A stretch of DNA of 57,097 bases, from NCBI GenBank assembly GCA_002706405.1, contig PALN01000078.1, positions 1 through 57,097 on the forward strand, in the 5' to 3' direction. Shown in pieces: positions 1 through 8,053 of the stretch. The notes beneath the pieces were generated by a model. The model was not told the origin of the DNA, did not search any database, and saw only the letters and a list, made by a program, of their open reading frames with translations. Positions within the stretch are counted from its first letter, which is position 1. The number at the start of each line of letters is the position of its first letter. A program made the translations under genes and the position numbers. Source of the stretch: Rhodospirillaceae bacterium. GTDB lineage: Bacteria > Pseudomonadota > Alphaproteobacteria > Rhodospirillales > Casp-alpha2.

Positions 1-627
1 GCCGGAAACCAGGTTTTCATAGATCTGGCTGCCCGGCAGGGACACGGTCGACGCGCCCAGCTTGGCCAGAACGTCGCCGCCCAGGCCCGGGATACGCATC
101 TTCAGGCCCTTGAAATCTGCGGCGGAGTTGATTTCCTTGTTGAACCAGCCACCCATCTGGCAGCCCGTGTTGCCGCAGGGGAAGCCCTTGATGCCGAAGC
201 CGGCCGCAAGTTCGTCATGCAGCTGCTGGCCGCCGCCGTACTTCATCCAGGCGTCCATTTCCGCATAGGCAAAGCCGAACGGAACGGCGGTGAAATAGGC
301 CCAGCCCGGGTGCTTGCCTTTCCAGTAGTAGTCGGCGCCGATGTAGGCCTGGGAATTGCCCGAGGCCACTTCGTCGAAGGAATCGAAGGCGCCGACGCGT
401 TCGCCGGAAGCGAAGTATTTGACCTGGATACGGCCATCCGTCAGGACCGGGATGCGGGCGGCAAGGCGCTGCGCACTGAGACCAAGGCCCGGAAAATCAC
501 GGGGCCAGGTGGAGACGATGATCATCTCCTTGCGGCCCTGCGAAATCGCAGGCTTGGCAAGCGTCACGGCGGCTGCGCCGGCGACGCCGGCAACTGCGGA
601 TTTTTTAAGGAACTCACGTCTTTGCAT
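1..627 (-). CDS. TRAP transporter substrate-binding protein, TakP-like (partial, C-terminus outside window)
   Basis: The protein would capture a small organic acid in the periplasm and hand it to a TRAP permease. The 209 visible residues begin MQRREFLKKSAVAG, a twin-arginine-like signal (RREFLK) followed by an Ala-rich stretch ending near AISQG. The mature part has the DctP-family pattern, including GGWFNKEI and LKMRIPG, which resembles the 2-oxoacid binder TakP. The start ATG at 627 is preceded by AGGGAGAA on the minus strand, a good ribosome site. The gene runs off the left edge, so the permease genes, if linked, are not visible. The ligand is inferred from family resemblance only. Confidence 0.85.
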   Translation of the reverse strand, partial: MQRREFLKKSAVAGVAGAAAVTLAKPAISQGRKEMIIVSTWPRDFPGLGLSAQRLAARIPVLTDGRIQVKYFASGERVGAFDSFDEVASGNSQAYIGADYYWKGKHPGWAYFTAVPFGFAYAEMDAWMKYGGGQQLHDELAAGFGIKGFPCGNTGCQMGGWFNKEINSAADFKGLKMRIPGLGGDVLAKLGASTVSLPGSQIYENLVSG

Positions 628-980
628 TAAAATTCTCCCTGTTGGCGTGGTTAGTCGTAGTAGGCAATTTTGATTGTTGGGTGCGATTTTGCACAGCCGT
701 GCACCGATTGGCTACACTCAATTATCATTGATGCGACATATTCACGCAACCAGCCCCAACAGGGCTGTATTGACCATTTATTAGGCACCCAAATTACCCG
801 TCCTACGGCCGTCGGCAATTTTCAAGAAAACACGCCGCCCGCTTGCCCTACCTGCCGTAAACGCTGCCGCAGCGCGAGCTCCGAGATTTCGCCCTGGCCT
901 CAAAAAACAGATAATGATAATTAGTCGCAATAATTCCAGCGACACTGCGTGGCGCCGCGCAGTCCTTTTGCGGAGCCGAC
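628..980. other. Intergenic region between TRAP binding protein and fecI-type sigma gene
   Basis: This divergent 353-base spacer holds no convincing gene. It should carry the promoters of both neighbours. I see a Fur box near the sigma gene (annotated separately), an ATTATCA half-site of Fur type at 721-727, and a six-pair hairpin CAGCCC/GGGCTG with a five-base loop at 751-767. Short open frames here have no recognisable product. Confidence 0.6.
910..928 (+). promoter_or_regulatory. Fur box upstream of the FecI-type sigma gene
   Basis: GATAATGATAATTAGTCGC matches the classical 19-base Fur box in 15 positions, with the first 12 identical (two tandem GATAAT units). It lies about 50 bases before the sigma-factor start. 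Repression by iron-loaded Fur would restrict the downstream fecI-fecR-receptor cascade to iron starvation. The match is seen in the sequence; binding by Fur is inferred. Confidence 0.7.
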
Positions 981-1508
981 ATGTCCACGGATAGTCAGCG
1001 CGATCTACTGACCCATATATTTCAAGCCCAACGCCGAGCGCTGGTCGGCACGATCTATCGCATGGTCGGCTGCCTGTACACGGCAGAAGACCTGGCCCAT
1101 GACGCCTATTTGCGCGTTGCCAACGCGGCCCGCGAGCGGCCAGTGACCCACTTGCAGGCGTTCCTTTACCAGACCGCGCGCAATCTGGCGCTGGATCATA
1201 TCCGCCGCGAGCGCCTTCGCGGCACGTTCATGTCCGCCGCCCCCGACGGCACCACCGACGCCATCGCCGCACCGCAGCCATCGCAGGAAACGGCTGTGAT
1301 GGACGCCCAAAACCTGACTCAAGTCGAGGATGCTCTGGCGACCCTGCCGGATCGCGCGCGCCGGGCCCTGATGTTGTCGCGCCTGGAGGGGCTGACCTAT
1401 CCAGAGATCGCCCGCCGCCTGGGCGTGTCCGAGAATACCGTTTACAACGACATTCGCGCCGCCCTGGCCCGCTGCCTTGCCGCAGTCGATGACGGAGACA
1501 CAGCGTGA
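981..1508 (+). CDS. ECF RNA polymerase sigma factor, FecI family
   Basis: This 175-residue protein is a small sigma-70 of the extracytoplasmic-function class that would direct RNA polymerase to the linked receptor gene. Region 2 is visible around residues 10-75, with AEDLAHDAYLRV and the promoter-melting stretch LQAFLYQTARNLALDHIRRE. Region 4 follows at about 110-165, with LPDRARRALMLSRLEGLTYPEIA and a helix-turn-helix ending LGVSENTVYNDI. A Fur box precedes it, and a FecR gene overlaps its 3' end by four bases, the usual FecI-FecR arrangement. GGAGCC lies just ahead of the ATG at 981. Confidence 0.93.
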   Translation: MSTDSQRDLLTHIFQAQRRALVGTIYRMVGCLYTAEDLAHDAYLRVANAARERPVTHLQAFLYQTARNLALDHIRRERLRGTFMSAAPDGTTDAIAAPQPSQETAVMDAQNLTQVEDALATLPDRARRALMLSRLEGLTYPEIARRLGVSENTVYNDIRAALARCLAAVDDGDTA

Positions 1509-2563
1509 GCCTTCGCAAGAGAATTTTGGGAGACTCCGCTCCGTCAACCGTCTCATCTATATCCGCCGCCTCATCCGCGGATGGCAACCGACGACGCATC
1601 ACCATGGCCCATGACGATGAAAACCCTGATCAAGACGCCGCAATTGCAGAGGCCCTTGATTGGTTCACGCGCCGCCAATCGGGGACGATGACGACGGACG
1701 AGGCGCGCACCTTCACCGCCTGGCACGCCGCCCATCCGGACAATGCCCGCGCTTATGACCGCGTGGTCCGGCTTTGGGCCTCGCCGGAATTCGCCCGCGC
1801 TGTGGAAACCCAGGCAGCGGCCCCGACGCCCTCCCCCCGCCCCCGCGCCGTGTTGCGCCCGCTGTTGGCCCTTGCCGCCGCCTTGGTTCTGGCCGTCGGC
1901 TTGGGCCATCTGCTCGCCGGTAATCCATTCCAACCATCTGCCGACCATGGGACGGAAACGGGACAGCGCGCCAAAATCCCTCTGCCCGACGGGTCGATGG
2001 TGCTGCTGAACGCGGAAAGCGCCATGAACGTTTCATTTAATGCCGACAGGCGCCGGGTGGAACTGGTCCGAGGCGAGGCCTTCTTTGACGTACGCCTCGA
2101 TACGGAGCGGCCGTTCGAGGTCGCCGCCGGCCGCTCACTCACCCGCGTCGTCGGCACGGCGTTTTCCGTCACCTTGCAAGGCGGTGATACGGAAGTCCGC
2201 GTAAAACGCGGACATGTGCGGGTAACGGGCGACGATGGCGGCATGGCGGTGGACCTGACCCCTGGCGAGGGCGTGACTGTCACCGCCGGCCATACGGGCG
2301 GTGCGGCGGCGTTCGCCCCTCAAACAGCCTTCGCCTGGACCGACGGCCGCTTCGTTTTTCATGACCGGCCGCTGGCCGAGGTTTTGAACAGGCTATCCCG
2401 CCATCACAAGGACCGGGTGATCCTGGCGACGGAGCGACTGCGCCGGCTCCGGGTCAGCGGCAACTATCGTCTGGACGACCCCGCTGCCGTGGTCGCCGCT
2501 CTGGCCGAGGTGGCCGGAGCCGACGTCATCCGCCTTCCCGGCTTGCTGACCGTTCTGCACTAG
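1505..2563 (+). CDS. FecR family anti-sigma / sigma regulator
   Basis: FecR proteins sit in the inner membrane, hold or activate the FecI sigma factor in the cytoplasm, and receive the signal from the TonB-dependent receptor in the periplasm. Residues about 45-95 form the cytoplasmic domain (ALDWFTRRQSG, TAWHAAHPDNARAYDRV). A single membrane segment is at about 118-138 (LLALAAALVLAVGLGHLL). The periplasmic FecR domain follows (LPDGSMVLLNAES, RGEAFFDV), with a C-terminal STN-like end (RLSRHHKDRVILA). The GTG at 1505 overlaps the sigma stop codon and has GGAG seven bases upstream, so I chose it. An in-frame ATG at 1604 would remove 33 Ser-rich residues without homology to the family and is a real alternative. 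Confidence 0.92.
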   Translation: MSLRKRILGDSAPSTVSSISAASSADGNRRRITMAHDDENPDQDAAIAEALDWFTRRQSGTMTTDEARTFTAWHAAHPDNARAYDRVVRLWASPEFARAVETQAAAPTPSPRPRAVLRPLLALAAALVLAVGLGHLLAGNPFQPSADHGTETGQRAKIPLPDGSMVLLNAESAMNVSFNADRRRVELVRGEAFFDVRLDTERPFEVAAGRSLTRVVGTAFSVTLQGGDTEVRVKRGHVRVTGDDGGMAVDLTPGEGVTVTAGHTGGAAAFAPQTAFAWTDGRFVFHDRPLAEVLNRLSRHHKDRVILATERLRRLRVSGNYRLDDPAAVVAALAEVAGADVIRLPGLLTVLH

Positions 2564-2584
2564 CAATTTTTTTAATTTTTTGTT

Positions 2585-2611
2585 GGGAGACGACCGCCCC
2601 TTGTTCGTCTC
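2585..2611 (+). promoter_or_regulatory. Candidate FecI-type promoter or hairpin before receptor gene
   Basis: The gap between fecR and the receptor holds GGGAGA at 2585-2590 and CGTCTC at 2606-2611 separated by 15 bases, which resembles an ECF-type -35/-10 pair. The same bases form a perfect seven-pair inverted repeat (GAGACGA at 2587-2593, TCGTCTC at 2605-2611). A T-rich tract lies just before it. Either reading, promoter or transcript hairpin, is inference. Confidence 0.35.
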
Positions 2612-2694
2612 GGCTTCATAAATGCGAATGCGTCGCAAATTCAAATGCGCGCCGCCGCGAAGACCATAAGGGCCAATAAGGGGAATAACGAGCC

Positions 2695-5145
2695 ATGACC
2701 ACCACCCGCACCCGCCGCTTCACGGCGGCCTTGATGACCTGCACGGCCCTTGGCCTGTCCGCGGCCTATGCCTTGACGGCGCCAGGCACAGCCCATGCGG
2801 CGGAAGTCGCCGAAGAAGCTCTGGTTGCCTTCGACATCGCCGCCCAGCCGCTCGGCGCCGCCATCGACGCCTTCATCGCCGCCACGGGCTGGCAGGTCGG
2901 GTATGCGGCCGAGGTCACTCGCGACCGCAAGTCACCGGGAGTAACCGGCAGCCTGACACCGACCGCGGCGCTCACGCGCCTGCTAACCGGCACGGGCGTC
3001 ACCTTCCGCTTGACCGGCGCACGCACGGTCGCCCTCGACGGGCCGCAGGCAGGTGGCGACCGCATCACGCTGGGCATAGTTTCCGTCGAGGGCCGCGCCC
3101 AGCCGCACCAGTCGCAGATCGGCAACCTGCTGCCCGAGTACGCCGGCGGTCAGGTGGCGCGCGGCGGTTCCGTCGGCATCCTGGGCAACAAGGACATGAT
3201 GGATACGCCGTTCACCCAAAACAGCTACACATCGAAACTTATTCAGAACCAACAAAACCGCGATATTTCCGATACCGTCCGCAACGATCCGTCGATCGGG
3301 ATCAGCACCCCTGCGCATTACGGCGGCTCTTCGTTCTCCATCAGGGGGGTCGATATCGGAAACTACGATATCCTGTTCAACGGCGTTCCCAACGTCGCCC
3401 CGACGCAGGTCACGTCGATGTCGGCGGAAAGCATCGAGCGTGTCGAGGTTCTGCGCGGCGCCAGCGGCCTGCTGAAGGGCATGGCCCCCGGAGAATCGAT
3501 CTCCGGCGTCGTCAACGTCGTGCCCAAACGGGCCGGTGACAATCCCTTCATGCAATTCACGCCCGATTACACCGGCACATCGAACTTCGGGGGGCATGTA
3601 GACCTGGGCCACCGGTTCGGCACGGATAAGGAATTCGGCGTGCGGTTCAACGGTGTGTACCGCGACGGCGACATGCCGATCGATCACCAAAGTCAGGAAA
3701 CGCGCCTGGCGGCCTTTGGCCTGGATTACCGGCACGAACGGTTCCGCGTCGACGCCGATATCGGTTATCAACGCAATCGCGTGGACGGTGCGAGGCAATT
3801 GTATCAAGTGTCCACGGGCGTGGCCGTTCCCGACGCACCGGATGCGGCGACAAACCCGAACGCGCCCTGGGAATTCATCGATAACGAGGTCTATTACGGC
3901 ACCCTGCGCGGCGAAGTCGATGTCACGCCGGATATCACCGCCTTCGCCGCCGTCGGCGGGCATCGGCGCCATATGACCCGCCAGGTCTTTCTGACTCGGA
4001 CGATCAATAATTCAGATGGCGATCTGTCGGCGGGCAACGTGACGCAGCGCGGCGAGGCTCTGCATGCATTTTCAACAAATGGCGGTGCCCGGGCGGAATT
4101 TCAGACCGGGCCGGTCGACCACCAGGCCGTTGTCGGGTTCGATTTCACGACCCGGGTATGGCTGGCTGCCCGGGGGTCTTATTCCGTCGTTGCCTCGAAC
4201 CTCTATGATCCGGCCTTCTCGTCAGACCCGCAGTCCGGACTGCCCAGCCCCAGCGACGCGCAAAAGCAACAAGACAACTGGTACCGCAGCTACGTCCTGG
4301 CCGATACGCTCTCGATCCTGGACGGCAAGATCCAGATGACCGGCGGCGCCCGCTATCAGGAAATCAACACGACGTCCTTCAACCGCAACACGGAAGCGGC
4401 CACGGGTGGGCTCTCTGATGATGCCATTACGCCCATGGCCGCCGTCGTCGTAAAGCCCTGGGGTGACAAGGTCTCGTTCTATGCGAGCTACATCGAAGGC
4501 TTGCAAAGCGGCTCCACGGCGCCGGACGATGCCGATAACGCCGGCGAAGCCTTCCCGCCCTATGTGACGAAGCAGTACGAGGCCGGGACGAAATGGGACA
4601 TGGGCCGCATGACGGCAACCCTGACGGCTTATCAGATCGCCGAGCCCAGTGCGTTCACCGACCCGGACACCAATATCTACAGCGTGGACGGGGAACAACG
4701 TCATCGCGGCTTGGATTTGAACCTGTTCGGCGAACCGACGGGCGGCATCCGCGTGCTCGGCGGCGTCTCTTACATTGATTCGGAACTGACGGAGGCCGCG
4801 GACCCCGGCAACGTCGGAAATGCCGGGGTCGGCGCGCCCAAGTGGCGCTTCGTCCTAGGAGGGGAATGGGACTTGCCCCAGGTCGAGGGCCTGACCCTGA
4901 CCGGGCGGGTCACTCATCAGACATCGACCTTCCGCGACACCGCGAACCTACAGAAAATCGATGGGCACAGCCGGGTCGACATCGGCGCGCGCTACACGAT
5001 CAAACGCCAAGGCGGCCAACCCGTTGTTGTCCGGGCCTCGATCGAGAACCTATTCAACGCATCCTTCTGGGGCGTGAATACGGCCGGGCAGATGCACATC
5101 GGCGATCCGCGTACGTACAAATTATCGGCGTCGTTCGACTTTTAG
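2695..5145 (+). CDS. TonB-dependent siderophore receptor with N-terminal STN signalling domain
   Basis: This 816-residue outer-membrane receptor would import a ferric siderophore using TonB energy and report ligand binding to FecR. A signal peptide ends near residue 35 (AHAAE). Residues about 45-117 form the secretin/TonB short N-terminal domain (FDIAAQPLGAAIDAFIAATG), present in transducing receptors such as FecA, FpvA and FoxA. The plug domain spans about 185-290 (PSIGISTPAHYGGSSFSIRG, ERVEVLRGASGLLKG). The barrel ends in the terminal aromatic SASFDF. It follows a FecI-FecR pair by 131 bases, so signalling and gene linkage agree. The siderophore cannot be named from sequence; barrel similarity suggests the FhuE/FpvA/FoxA group. 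Confidence 0.95.
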   Translation: MTTTRTRRFTAALMTCTALGLSAAYALTAPGTAHAAEVAEEALVAFDIAAQPLGAAIDAFIAATGWQVGYAAEVTRDRKSPGVTGSLTPTAALTRLLTGTGVTFRLTGARTVALDGPQAGGDRITLGIVSVEGRAQPHQSQIGNLLPEYAGGQVARGGSVGILGNKDMMDTPFTQNSYTSKLIQNQQNRDISDTVRNDPSIGISTPAHYGGSSFSIRGVDIGNYDILFNGVPNVAPTQVTSMSAESIERVEVLRGASGLLKGMAPGESISGVVNVVPKRAGDNPFMQFTPDYTGTSNFGGHVDLGHRFGTDKEFGVRFNGVYRDGDMPIDHQSQETRLAAFGLDYRHERFRVDADIGYQRNRVDGARQLYQVSTGVAVPDAPDAATNPNAPWEFIDNEVYYGTLRGEVDVTPDITAFAAVGGHRRHMTRQVFLTRTINNSDGDLSAGNVTQRGEALHAFSTNGGARAEFQTGPVDHQAVVGFDFTTRVWLAARGSYSVVASNLYDPAFSSDPQSGLPSPSDAQKQQDNWYRSYVLADTLSILDGKIQMTGGARYQEINTTSFNRNTEAATGGLSDDAITPMAAVVVKPWGDKVSFYASYIEGLQSGSTAPDDADNAGEAFPPYVTKQYEAGTKWDMGRMTATLTAYQIAEPSAFTDPDTNIYSVDGEQRHRGLDLNLFGEPTGGIRVLGGVSYIDSELTEAADPGNVGNAGVGAPKWRFVLGGEWDLPQVEGLTLTGRVTHQTSTFRDTANLQKIDGHSRVDIGARYTIKRQGGQPVVVRASIENLFNASFWGVNTAGQMHIGDPRTYKLSASFDF

Positions 5146-5163
5146 CTACACCAAAAAACCTCA

Positions 5164-5243
5164 CCGTCATGGCGGGCATAGACTCGGCCATCCACGGCTC
5201 TCCGCTGCCAGTGGACCCCCGGGTCAAGCCCGGGGGGGACGAC
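5164..5243. repeat. Candidate dispersed palindromic repeat
   Basis: The stretch holds GTCATGGCGGGCATAGACT followed by CGGCCATCCACGG, and then a near-perfect palindrome CCCCCGGG-TCAAG-CCCGGGGG at 5216-5236. Both modules look like intergenic repeats common in alphaproteobacterial genomes, as far as I recall them. Only one copy occurs in this window, so repetition is not shown here. Confidence 0.45.
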
Positions 5244-5250
5244 AAAAGAA

Positions 5251-5285
5251 CGCGGCGGCGGCTTCTGAAACGAACCGCCGCCGCC
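5251..5285. terminator. GC-rich hairpin between convergent genes
   Basis: GGCGGCGG and CCGCCGCC flank a loop of about 12 bases between the receptor gene and the convergent DUF4387 gene. A short AATTAAT run follows on the plus strand. It could end transcription from the receptor side, but there is no long T-tract, so the call is moderate. Confidence 0.45.
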
Positions 5286-5287
5286 AA

Positions 5288-5599
5288 TTAATCCGGCACC
5301 TCAAGCTGCATCAGCGGCACGTGCTGCTGGGCGCCGTAGACGTCCGTGTCGCCGGGCGAGCCCGACCGCACGCGGCGCGGCACGGTGATCTTGATGGCGC
5401 GGGCCACGTCGAAGGGAATGATCGCGACCTCGTTGTCGGTCACGCCGTACAGCGGCGCCAGGGCGCGCGGGCTCAGCACCCCGCAGTCGCGCACGCGGCG
5501 ATAGGTCGCCTCGTCCTCGAACATGACGTCGAGGGTCAGGTACAGCGCGCCTGCGTTCTTGCCGCGGACCACGCGGGCGATATCTCTCAGCTTGGTCAT
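5288..5599 (-). CDS. DUF4387 domain protein
   Basis: A 103-residue protein of the DUF4387 family, recognised by KLRDIARVVRGKNAG near the start and the GDTDVYGAQQHVPL block near the C-terminus. Members usually accompany AtuA/DUF1446 proteins, sometimes as a C-terminal fusion, and are thought to belong to the same catabolic enzyme. Its biochemical role is not established. Here it is the last gene of a three-gene minus-strand operon with an MBL-fold hydrolase and a DUF1446 protein, 34 bases after the MBL gene, which supports co-function. Confidence 0.85.
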   Translation of the reverse strand: MTKLRDIARVVRGKNAGALYLTLDVMFEDEATYRRVRDCGVLSPRALAPLYGVTDNEVAIIPFDVARAIKITVPRRVRSGSPGDTDVYGAQQHVPLMQLEVPD

Positions 5600-5633
5600 G
5601 AATGTATCGTCCTTATCTTTCGTATCTCGCGCG

Positions 5634-6518
5634 TCAATCCAGCTTGGCAGGGGTCGGCCCGCCGATCGGGATTTCCATCAGGTCCTCGCCGAAGAACAAG
5701 TTGCCGGCATACCGCGCGCCCATTTCCCGCAAGATGCGTTCGCGCACGCCCGGCTTGTCCATCTGTTCCGTGACATGGCTGATCACCAGGTTCTTGACCC
5801 CGGCGGCCGTACCCAGGTCGGCCATTTCCAGATGCCCCATGCAGCCTTCGGCGAATTCCTTGCCCAATTCCGTGCCGGACAGGTAGTGGCACATGTTGAC
5901 CAGCACGTCCGCATCCTGGGCCAGCTTCTCGATGGCCTTGCAGGGCCCCGTGTCGCCGGAATAGACGAACACGCCGTCGTCCGTTTCCAGGCGGTAGCCG
6001 TAGCAGTGCAGGAACGGCTGGACGTGGCGCACGCTGGCTGTCGTCAGCTTCCAGTGGTCGGTTTCGATCACGTCGCCGCTTTTCAGCTCCGTCACCTGGG
6101 GGTTCGGCTTGGCCCTGGCCCCCTCGCCGCCCCGCGCGTTGTAGATCACGGTCGACAGCGGATGTTCCGTGCGCGCCTTCAGGTCCGGGCCCCAGATGCC
6201 GTCGTCGCCGAACAGCAGTTCCGTCATGCGCGCCGTGAACGGCGGGCCGTAGACCTGCAATTCCGGCAGCTTGCCCACGCCCTGATCCCAATGGGTCAGG
6301 ACCAGACGGCCGTAATCCAGGCAGTGGTCGTAATGCAGGTGAGAAAAGAACACATGGGTCACGTCCGTCGCCCGCTTGCCCGCTTCGAGCAGACGGTGGT
6401 GGGCGCCGGGACCGTGATCGAACAGCATCACATCGCCCGCGACCTCGACCAGGTAGCCCGAACTCATGCGTTTCAGCGACGGGGTCGGCGTGCCCGTGCC
6501 GAGAAGGGTGATCTTCAT
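5634..6518 (-). CDS. MBL-fold metallo-hydrolase
   Basis: This 294-residue enzyme has the metallo-beta-lactamase fold, with the zinc motif SHLHYDH (His60, His62, Asp64, His65) after a strand TDVTHVFF, and a later YSGDTGPC block carrying the bridging Asp. The N-terminus MKITLLGTGTP is typical of the RNase Z/arylsulfatase-like branch. I chose ATG at 6518 because GGAG precedes it and it begins exactly at the fold; longer forms run into the upstream gene. It starts two bases after the AtuA-like gene ends, so the two are translationally linked. The substrate is unknown; hydrolysis of a lactone, thioester or ester intermediate in the same pathway is plausible. Confidence 0.9.
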   Translation of the reverse strand: MKITLLGTGTPTPSLKRMSSGYLVEVAGDVMLFDHGPGAHHRLLEAGKRATDVTHVFFSHLHYDHCLDYGRLVLTHWDQGVGKLPELQVYGPPFTARMTELLFGDDGIWGPDLKARTEHPLSTVIYNARGGEGARAKPNPQVTELKSGDVIETDHWKLTTASVRHVQPFLHCYGYRLETDDGVFVYSGDTGPCKAIEKLAQDADVLVNMCHYLSGTELGKEFAEGCMGHLEMADLGTAAGVKNLVISHVTEQMDKPGVRERILREMGARYAGNLFFGEDLMEIPIGGPTPAKLD

Positions 6519-6520
6519 GT

Positions 6521-7882
6521 TTAGATCTCCAACCATTCCATGCGGACCGGCTCCATCGGATCGCATTCCATGACGTGCCAGACGTTGAATTCGTAGACCG
6601 GCCCGACATGCATGTCGGACGGTGAAAACGGAATCGCCAGGTTGCCGGAAATGCACATGCGTCCGGGAAAGTCCGTGTGCAGGAAGGCATAACGCGACTT
6701 GGCGAGGACGGCGCGGCTGATGTCCTCGGTCTTGCCCAGCACATCGAGCAGCAGGCCGATCTCGTGGATCGGCTGATCGGCCTCCGGCTCCAACGATCCC
6801 ATCACCGCGTTCTTGCCGTACAGATGGACGGACAGGGTGTAGTCCTCGGCATTGATGCCCAGGGTGCCGACGTCGCGGGCGATGCGCCCGCGGCAGGCCT
6901 CGACGAAATCATCGATGATGTCGATCAGAATGGGGTCGCGGATGCCGGCGATGAACACGGTGCGATAGCCGAGCGGGCGGGCCCCCTCCAGCTTCACCGT
7001 GTATTTTTCCGAGGGCTCATAGCGGCTGCCCGAGACCTTGACCGTACGTTCGTCCAACTGCTCGAACGTGCAGCGGTCGGTGACCAGGATGCCGTCCGGC
7101 TCCTTCAGGCGGTAGGGTTCCGGGTTCTCATACAAGGTATGGGCCGAGACCCGCGTGACCGTGGCGCGGCGGATGGGTGATCCCGGCTCGACCGTGAAAT
7201 GGTCGTCATAGATGGTGCCGATGACGCAGTCCTGGCCTTCGCGCGGCTCCACCACCTGGGCGCCGCATTCGATGATCTTGGCCAGATGCCAGGCCAGGCC
7301 CGGGTCCGCCCCCTTCATCAGGGGCAGGGCCGCGAACAGGGCCGCGTCCGTGCCGCGTCCGGCGATCACCACGTCGGCGCCGTCGGCCAGGGCCTGCTGA
7401 TAGGCTTCCGGGCCCATCATGGCGACGATGCGGGATGATTGATCGACGTCGTCCTCGGTCAGATCGGCGATGGGGCCCAGCGGCGTAATCTTGCCGGCGC
7501 GTACCTTGGCCTTGATGGCGTCCTTGGTCTGTTCCGTGCGGATCACCCGGACCTTGGGCGTCAGGTTCTTTTCGGCGCAGATTTCCTTGAGGATCTCCAG
7601 CGTCCAGTCGACCTGAGCATCGCTGCCGCTGCCGCCGGCCGAGCCGACCATCACCGGAATGCCGTGTTCCATCCCGGCGCTGACCATCAGGCTCAGGTCA
7701 CGTTTCGCCGCCGCGCGGGAGACAAAGGCCGTGCCGCTGCCCAGATAATGAGGTCCCGGATCGGACGATCCAGCGTCGCAGGCGATCAGGTCGGGCTTCA
7801 TGGCGATGCCCGCGTTGAAGGCCTCCTCGGTAAAGCCGTAGCCGAGGATTCCCGTAGTAGCCATCAGTCTGATGGGAGACAT
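6521..7882 (-). CDS. AtuA family protein (DUF1446), acyclic terpene utilisation-like
   Basis: A 453-residue member of the DUF1446/AtuA family. AtuA is required for citronellol/geraniol catabolism in Pseudomonas, but most homologues act in unrelated, undefined routes. Recognisable parts are the glycine-rich start (ATTGILGYG), ACDAGSSDPGPHYLGSG, GSAGGSGSDAQ, and VVIAGRGTDAALFAALPL. The ATG at 7882 has GGGAGGGGAC upstream on the minus strand and fits the family start, so I reject the 35-residue longer frame. It leads the operon with the MBL hydrolase and DUF4387 protein. The substrate cannot be named. Confidence 0.88.
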   Translation of the reverse strand: MSPIRLMATTGILGYGFTEEAFNAGIAMKPDLIACDAGSSDPGPHYLGSGTAFVSRAAAKRDLSLMVSAGMEHGIPVMVGSAGGSGSDAQVDWTLEILKEICAEKNLTPKVRVIRTEQTKDAIKAKVRAGKITPLGPIADLTEDDVDQSSRIVAMMGPEAYQQALADGADVVIAGRGTDAALFAALPLMKGADPGLAWHLAKIIECGAQVVEPREGQDCVIGTIYDDHFTVEPGSPIRRATVTRVSAHTLYENPEPYRLKEPDGILVTDRCTFEQLDERTVKVSGSRYEPSEKYTVKLEGARPLGYRTVFIAGIRDPILIDIIDDFVEACRGRIARDVGTLGINAEDYTLSVHLYGKNAVMGSLEPEADQPIHEIGLLLDVLGKTEDISRAVLAKSRYAFLHTDFPGRMCISGNLAIPFSPSDMHVGPVYEFNVWHVMECDPMEPVRMEWLEI

Positions 7883-7994
7883 GTCCCCTCCCGTCCGGGT
7901 TCGTGCCCGAACTTGTTGAAAGCGCCCCGCCTTCTTGGAATTCATCCTGCGGGATTTTTCACGCGCCGCCAAGCCCCCCATCATCAACGGATGC

Positions 7995-8051
7995 TTGACG
8001 TTAGGGCAATGTCATCATATAACTTGTCAGTTCTATAACTATGTGGTTATA
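7995..8051 (+). promoter_or_regulatory. Promoter and operator of the ArsR-family gene
   Basis: TTGACG at 7995-8000 and TATAAC at 8018-8023 are separated by 17 bases, a good sigma-70 promoter. A perfect inverted repeat TATAAC-N6-GTTATA lies at 8034-8051, where it would cover the first transcribed bases. This fits autorepression by the dimeric regulator encoded three bases downstream. Confidence 0.6.
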
Positions 8052-8053
8052 TT

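Noticed and set aside
2983-3972. Long minus-strand open frame of 329 residues
   Set aside because: It lies fully antisense to the TonB-dependent receptor and its protein is Asp/Arg/His-rich without a known family.
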